In this document: piece by piece, positions 14,864 to 17,834 of the stretch | Layout: each line of letters starts with the position of its first letter | Numbering within the stretch: position 1 is the stretch's first letter | Origin: an uncultured bacterium | GTDB taxonomy: Bacteria; Cyanobacteriota; Vampirovibrionia; Gastranaerophilales; Gastranaerophilaceae | Length of the DNA stretch: 17,834 nt | Assembly: GCA_900550295.1 (NCBI GenBank) | Contig: URRM01000030.1 | Coordinates: forward strand, 1 to 17,834 | Direction: 5' to 3' | Notes under the pieces: model-generated | The model's database searches: none | What the model was told of the DNA's origin: nothing | What the model saw: the letters and a program-made list of their open reading frames with translations, nothing else | Position numbers and translations under genes: made by a program

Positions 14864-15556
14864 ATGAAAACAAAGAAAATAATTATTTTAGCAATATTAA
14901 TGGCATTTTTTGTACCTTCAATGGCACATGCCGCTATTTTCAAAAAAGAGGAAGTCGTTGAACAACAAGCTCGTTCAAATTATCCTCCAAAATATGACGA
15001 CATTTATATAAATCAATTAAAAAAAGAATATAGAAAGATTAGCAATGACGAGGTTATTCTAGTTGCACTTGATATGATGAAAAACACAACAGCAGATTTT
15101 TCAAGACGGGCTTTAATCGGTTATAATCTAACAGATAAGCCTGTAAAAGTTCAATTTAAAGACTTGAGTCAAATCAAAGAAGAATACCAAAACTTTGATG
15201 CTTTAGGTTGGAAAAAGAAAAATCAATTATATATTTTCATTAATCCAAGACACGCAGATGCTCCGCCTGCAGCGTTGGCCGCATTGTTAGCGCATGAAGC
15301 TTTGCACCAAGATGAATACAACTCTTTAGCAGAAGAAACTTACGCTTGGACAATGGAGGCAGCTGTTTGGAGTGAATTATTAGAAATTTATCCAGAACAA
15401 AACGACCGTCAACACCCGTTGTTACAAAGAGAAAACACTTTAAAACAATTATTTAAAAAAGGTGGTTACACTGACAAATACATTCGTAAAACAGTCTATG
15501 CAAATAAAGGATATCAAAACCTTCCTCAAACATCACCAGGGTTTGAAAGATTGTAG
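14864..15556 (+). CDS. Secreted protein with HEALH motif, possible metallopeptidase
   Basis: I do not recognise a named family. The 230-residue product has a clear Sec signal peptide (KTKK, hydrophobic core, SMAHA then AIF; cleavage near residue 23). A putative zinc motif HEALH (144-148) sits after the Ala-rich stretch PPAALAALLA and is followed by a Glu pair at 157-158 (LAEETYAW). This is the general look of a zinc peptidase helix, but the third ligand is uncertain and residues 30-140 show no known domain. Preceding GWKKKNQLYIFINPRH could be a beta strand. It has its own promoter, is divergent from the oad operon and converges on the pilin-like gene with five bases between. It may act in the periplasm or at the cell surface. 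Confidence 0.7.
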   Translation: MKTKKIIILAILMAFFVPSMAHAAIFKKEEVVEQQARSNYPPKYDDIYINQLKKEYRKISNDEVILVALDMMKNTTADFSRRALIGYNLTDKPVKVQFKDLSQIKEEYQNFDALGWKKKNQLYIFINPRHADAPPAALAALLAHEALHQDEYNSLAEETYAWTMEAAVWSELLEIYPEQNDRQHPLLQRENTLKQLFKKGGYTDKYIRKTVYANKGYQNLPQTSPGFERL

Positions 15557-15561
15557 AGATA

Positions 15562-16397
15562 CTATTTACAAGAGGTATTTGTTGTCCAATCCAATACTTT
15601 ACCGTTTGGGCATTTACCACTTGAATCAGCCTTGATATAATCCATATTATTGTTTTGAATAACCCAAGAAGAACAAGTATTACCAAATTTAAAACAATAA
15701 GAACGAAGTGTTGCATTTGAAGATGCCCAAGAAGAAATAAGACCGTCTTTTGAACCGCCAACAAAAGCGAATATATCTTTACCCCAAGTACAAGAACCTT
15801 TTGATGGTCCATCAATATCTACATAGAAATTATAACAACCATCCTCTTGACAACCATCTTCATAAGGAAACATCGCAATAGAAATACCATCAGCTAAAAT
15901 TACTTGATAATGAGATTGAAAAGTATCCGTTACCGAGAATCCTGATTTTAAGGCATTACCTTGATTTTTAGTAAAACACCCAGTGGTATTAGGAGTACAA
16001 GTTTTTTGGATTTTCATAAATTCCGTTATTCTTTCATAAAATATTAAATTTTTTTGTTCTGCAGTTTTACCATTCACCCATTCCTCAACTGGTCCATAAA
16101 CAGCTTGAGCTCGCCCAATTGCATCGTTTAAGTTTGAATAAATCTTTTTAACCTTTACTACTTTTTCTTTATCACCGTTGAAGAGTTCAAGTTTGGAATT
16201 GTCAACGCTGCAACCACGCCAATAATACCCATTACAATTAGGGTTTCTGCAAGAGTAAATGCCAATACCTTACGTATGGTTAGAGGTTTAAAGGATTGGA
16301 TGGTGGAATTAACCTTAAGCCCAAAAGTCGTTCTACTACTAGTGTTCACCTCCCCAAAAAAGGTTTGAGAGTCTTTATTTATAACCATTTTAGCCAT
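15562..16397 (-). pseudogene. Type IV pilin/pseudopilin-like protein, frameshifted
   Basis: Two open frames form one gene. The first (16397 to 16158) starts after AAGGAG and encodes a long leader and a prepilin helix, FTLAETLIVMGIIG (47-60) with Glu at position 5, then AALTIPNLNSST, before going out of frame. Reading one base back near 16173-16178 gives GDKEKVVKVKKIYSNLNDA and continues without a stop to 15562. The joined product would be about 278 residues. The C-terminal domain has the GspG-like DIDGPSKGSCTWGKDIFAF and several cysteines. Loss of one G from a CGGGT would explain the break. Such proteins are type IV pilus or type II secretion pseudopilins or surface proteins. Sequencing error or recoding are the alternatives to true decay. 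Confidence 0.8.
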
Positions 16398-16420
16398 TCA
16401 ATACTCCTTATTTGTGTTTT

Positions 16421-16449
16421 AGTATAAACTATTTTTTACGTTTTATCAA
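16421..16449 (-). promoter_or_regulatory. Strong promoter of the pilin-like gene
   Basis: On the minus strand TTGATA (16444-16449) and TATACT (16421-16426) each match consensus at five of six positions and are 17 bases apart. The ribosome binding site AAGGAG and ATG follow about 15-25 bases downstream. An intact promoter suggests that the frameshift, if real, is recent. Confidence 0.75.
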
Positions 16450-16529
16450 GACTAAATTTTTCGTTTTTTAATAAAATTTAATTTATCTAAACTCACGTTA
16501 TATTACCTATTGATTAAATTTATCCGTTG

Positions 16530-17789
16530 ATGTTAAATTATGCTATGGAAAGAAAACACGCAATTATTTTCATAGTTTTAGTAGCTACGTTGTTAATATT
16601 TAACAACCTGCTTCATAACATGTACTTGAAACTTGCATCAAGTCCGGTTGGATTACAAACAAACGTAAATACAGACTATATTGACTCTCAAAAGCTATTT
16701 AACAAGGCTTGGAAAGTAATCAAAAATAACTATTACGATACAGACATGAACGAACAAGATTGGTATCGTTGGAAAGCTCACTATCAAGGTAAAATTAAAA
16801 CTGACGAAGATGCTTATGTTGCAATAAACACAATGCTTGAAAGCCTTAACGATCCGTATTCAAAATTCATGTCTAAAACTGAATTTGCAGAGTTAAACAC
16901 TTCTATTGATTCAAAAATCACAGGCATTGGGGTTAACATTTTTTCTAATTCAGGTAAAATAACCGTTTTCAACGTTATTGAAGGTACACCAGCCAGTAAT
17001 GCAGGCATAAAAGCCTTAGACGTAATTTTTGCGGTTAACAAAAAAGAAGTTAGCGGAATGTCAATTTCCGACGTTGCCGGACTCGTTAGAGGTCCTGAAA
17101 ACAGTGTTGTAGAGGTTACAATACTTAGAGATAACAAAAAAATCGTTAAAAACATTAAAAGAAAAGAAATTAAAATAAAAACAGTAAAAAGCTCTGTAGA
17201 CAAAAATATTGGCTACATTCAAATCCTAAGCTTTATCGGTTTATCTACAACAAATGAATTTTTAGAAGCCTTAGAAAAAACTGAGAAAACAAAAGGATTA
17301 ATACTTGATTTGAGAGGAAACCCAGGTGGATTACTTCCAAATGCAGTATTTATCGCAAACTTATTTATACCGCAAGGAAACATCGTAAGTATCGTTGGCA
17401 GAAACGGCTACAAACGAAATATGACAGCACAAAATGTTGATTACAACGTTAACAAGCCCATGGTTGTTTTAATTGACAAATCCAGTGCGAGTGCCAGTGA
17501 AATCCTTTCAGGAGCATTAAAAGATTATCACAAAGCCAAATTAGTCGGAACTACAACTTATGGTAAAGGTATGGTTCAAGAAGTTCTTACACTACCAAAC
17601 GAAACCGGTATGAATCTTACAATTGCCAAATATTTAACACCTAACGGTAACGACATTAACAAAAAAGGTATCGCTCCAGACGTTCAAATTGCACTTACAA
17701 CTCAAGATTTAAGAAAAAATAATGATGCTCAACTTGATGTCGCTAAAAGAATGCTTCAAGATATGATTCAAAAAGAAGAACAAAAATAA
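16530..17789 (+). CDS. ctpA: C-terminal processing protease, S41 family (CtpA/Prc type)
   Basis: An envelope serine protease that cuts proteins near their C-termini. From the ATG at 16530 it has 419 residues: a membrane anchor or uncleaved signal (about 10-28), a PDZ domain (about 130-200, GIGVNIFSNSGKI to VEVTILRDN), then the protease core. The catalytic Ser321 is in KSSASASEI, Lys346 in TYGKG and Gln350 in MVQE, with the LDLRGNPGG segment (259-267) before them. The length is typical of the group. The frame also allows a TTG one codon earlier and an ATG at 16545; none has a clear ribosome binding site, so the start is uncertain. It is divergent from the pilin-like gene and is followed by a terminator. 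Substrates cannot be read from the context. Confidence 0.93.
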   Translation: MLNYAMERKHAIIFIVLVATLLIFNNLLHNMYLKLASSPVGLQTNVNTDYIDSQKLFNKAWKVIKNNYYDTDMNEQDWYRWKAHYQGKIKTDEDAYVAINTMLESLNDPYSKFMSKTEFAELNTSIDSKITGIGVNIFSNSGKITVFNVIEGTPASNAGIKALDVIFAVNKKEVSGMSISDVAGLVRGPENSVVEVTILRDNKKIVKNIKRKEIKIKTVKSSVDKNIGYIQILSFIGLSTTNEFLEALEKTEKTKGLILDLRGNPGGLLPNAVFIANLFIPQGNIVSIVGRNGYKRNMTAQNVDYNVNKPMVVLIDKSSASASEILSGALKDYHKAKLVGTTTYGKGMVQEVLTLPNETGMNLTIAKYLTPNGNDINKKGIAPDVQIALTTQDLRKNNDAQLDVAKRMLQDMIQKEEQK

Positions 17790-17806
17790 TGTGAAATGTT
17801 TTAGTG

Positions 17807-17834
17807 AAAAGAGGCGCCGTTTCTTCGAAACGGC
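17807..17834 (+). terminator. Terminator of ctpA, cut by the window end
   Basis: GCCGTTTC and GAAACGGC (17816-17834) form an 8-bp stem with a TTC loop, 26 bases after the ctpA stop. The preceding AAAAGAGGC probably belongs to the same stem, with its partner and the T-run lying outside the window. Confidence 0.65.

Noticed and set aside
15453..15815. A 120-codon frame on the minus strand overlapping the 3' ends of the HEALH gene and the pilin-like gene
   Set aside because: It is hydrophobic with no recognisable motif and is out of frame with the pilin C-terminal domain; both real genes cover it.

Overview
This is an AT-rich bacterial chromosome segment made almost entirely of core genes, with most genes on the minus strand. 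A likely source is a gut member of the non-photosynthetic cyanobacterial relatives (Vampirovibrionia/Melainabacteria, order Gastranaerophilales). That call rests on the low GC content, a pilin-like protein with an FTLAETLIVMGIIG-type N-terminus and a GspG-like C-terminal domain, and a fermentative Na+-pump operon. It is an inference; other AT-rich anaerobes are not excluded.

Layout from left to right. (1) 1-770: clpP (minus), bounded by terminator hairpins. (2) 770-1987: a membrane-anchored protein with the amidinotransferase fold whose catalytic cysteine position is Asp. (3) 2047-4758: secY, rplO, rpmD and rpsE, the distal part of the spc ribosomal operon, transcribed rpsE>rpmD>rplO>secY. 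Its expected upstream partner rplR is absent, and the 3' end of dnaE lies there instead. (4) 4989-8495: dnaE, the replicative polymerase. (5) 8496-9074: a 579-base gap with a degenerate TGTCAT-bounded repeat, a possible 59-residue ORF running into that repeat, a 14-base tandem repeat and a terminator. (6) 9075-9644: a 6-pyruvoyl-tetrahydropterin synthase/QueD-like protein that lacks the usual cysteine and carries an extra C-terminal zinc ribbon. (7) 9737-14752: an operon oadG-oadA-oadB-pckA ending in a 34-base perfect palindrome plus T-run. (8) 14864-15556 (plus): a secreted protein with an HEALH motif, divergent from the oad operon. (9) 15562-16397 (minus): a type IV pilin/pseudopilin-like gene split by one frameshift. 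(10) 16530-17789 (plus): a CtpA-type S41 protease, followed by a terminator cut by the window end.

The best candidate for an interesting system is the oad-pck operon. It couples ATP-forming phosphoenolpyruvate carboxykinase to the Na+-pumping oxaloacetate decarboxylase. Run from PEP to pyruvate, it would replace pyruvate kinase and conserve energy both as ATP and as a Na+ gradient; run backwards, it would use the Na+ gradient for gluconeogenesis. Two further proteins (the amidinotransferase-like and the QueD-like one) keep their folds but have lost or moved a catalytic cysteine, so they should not be named by best hit. No CRISPR array, tRNA, rRNA or insertion sequence was seen.
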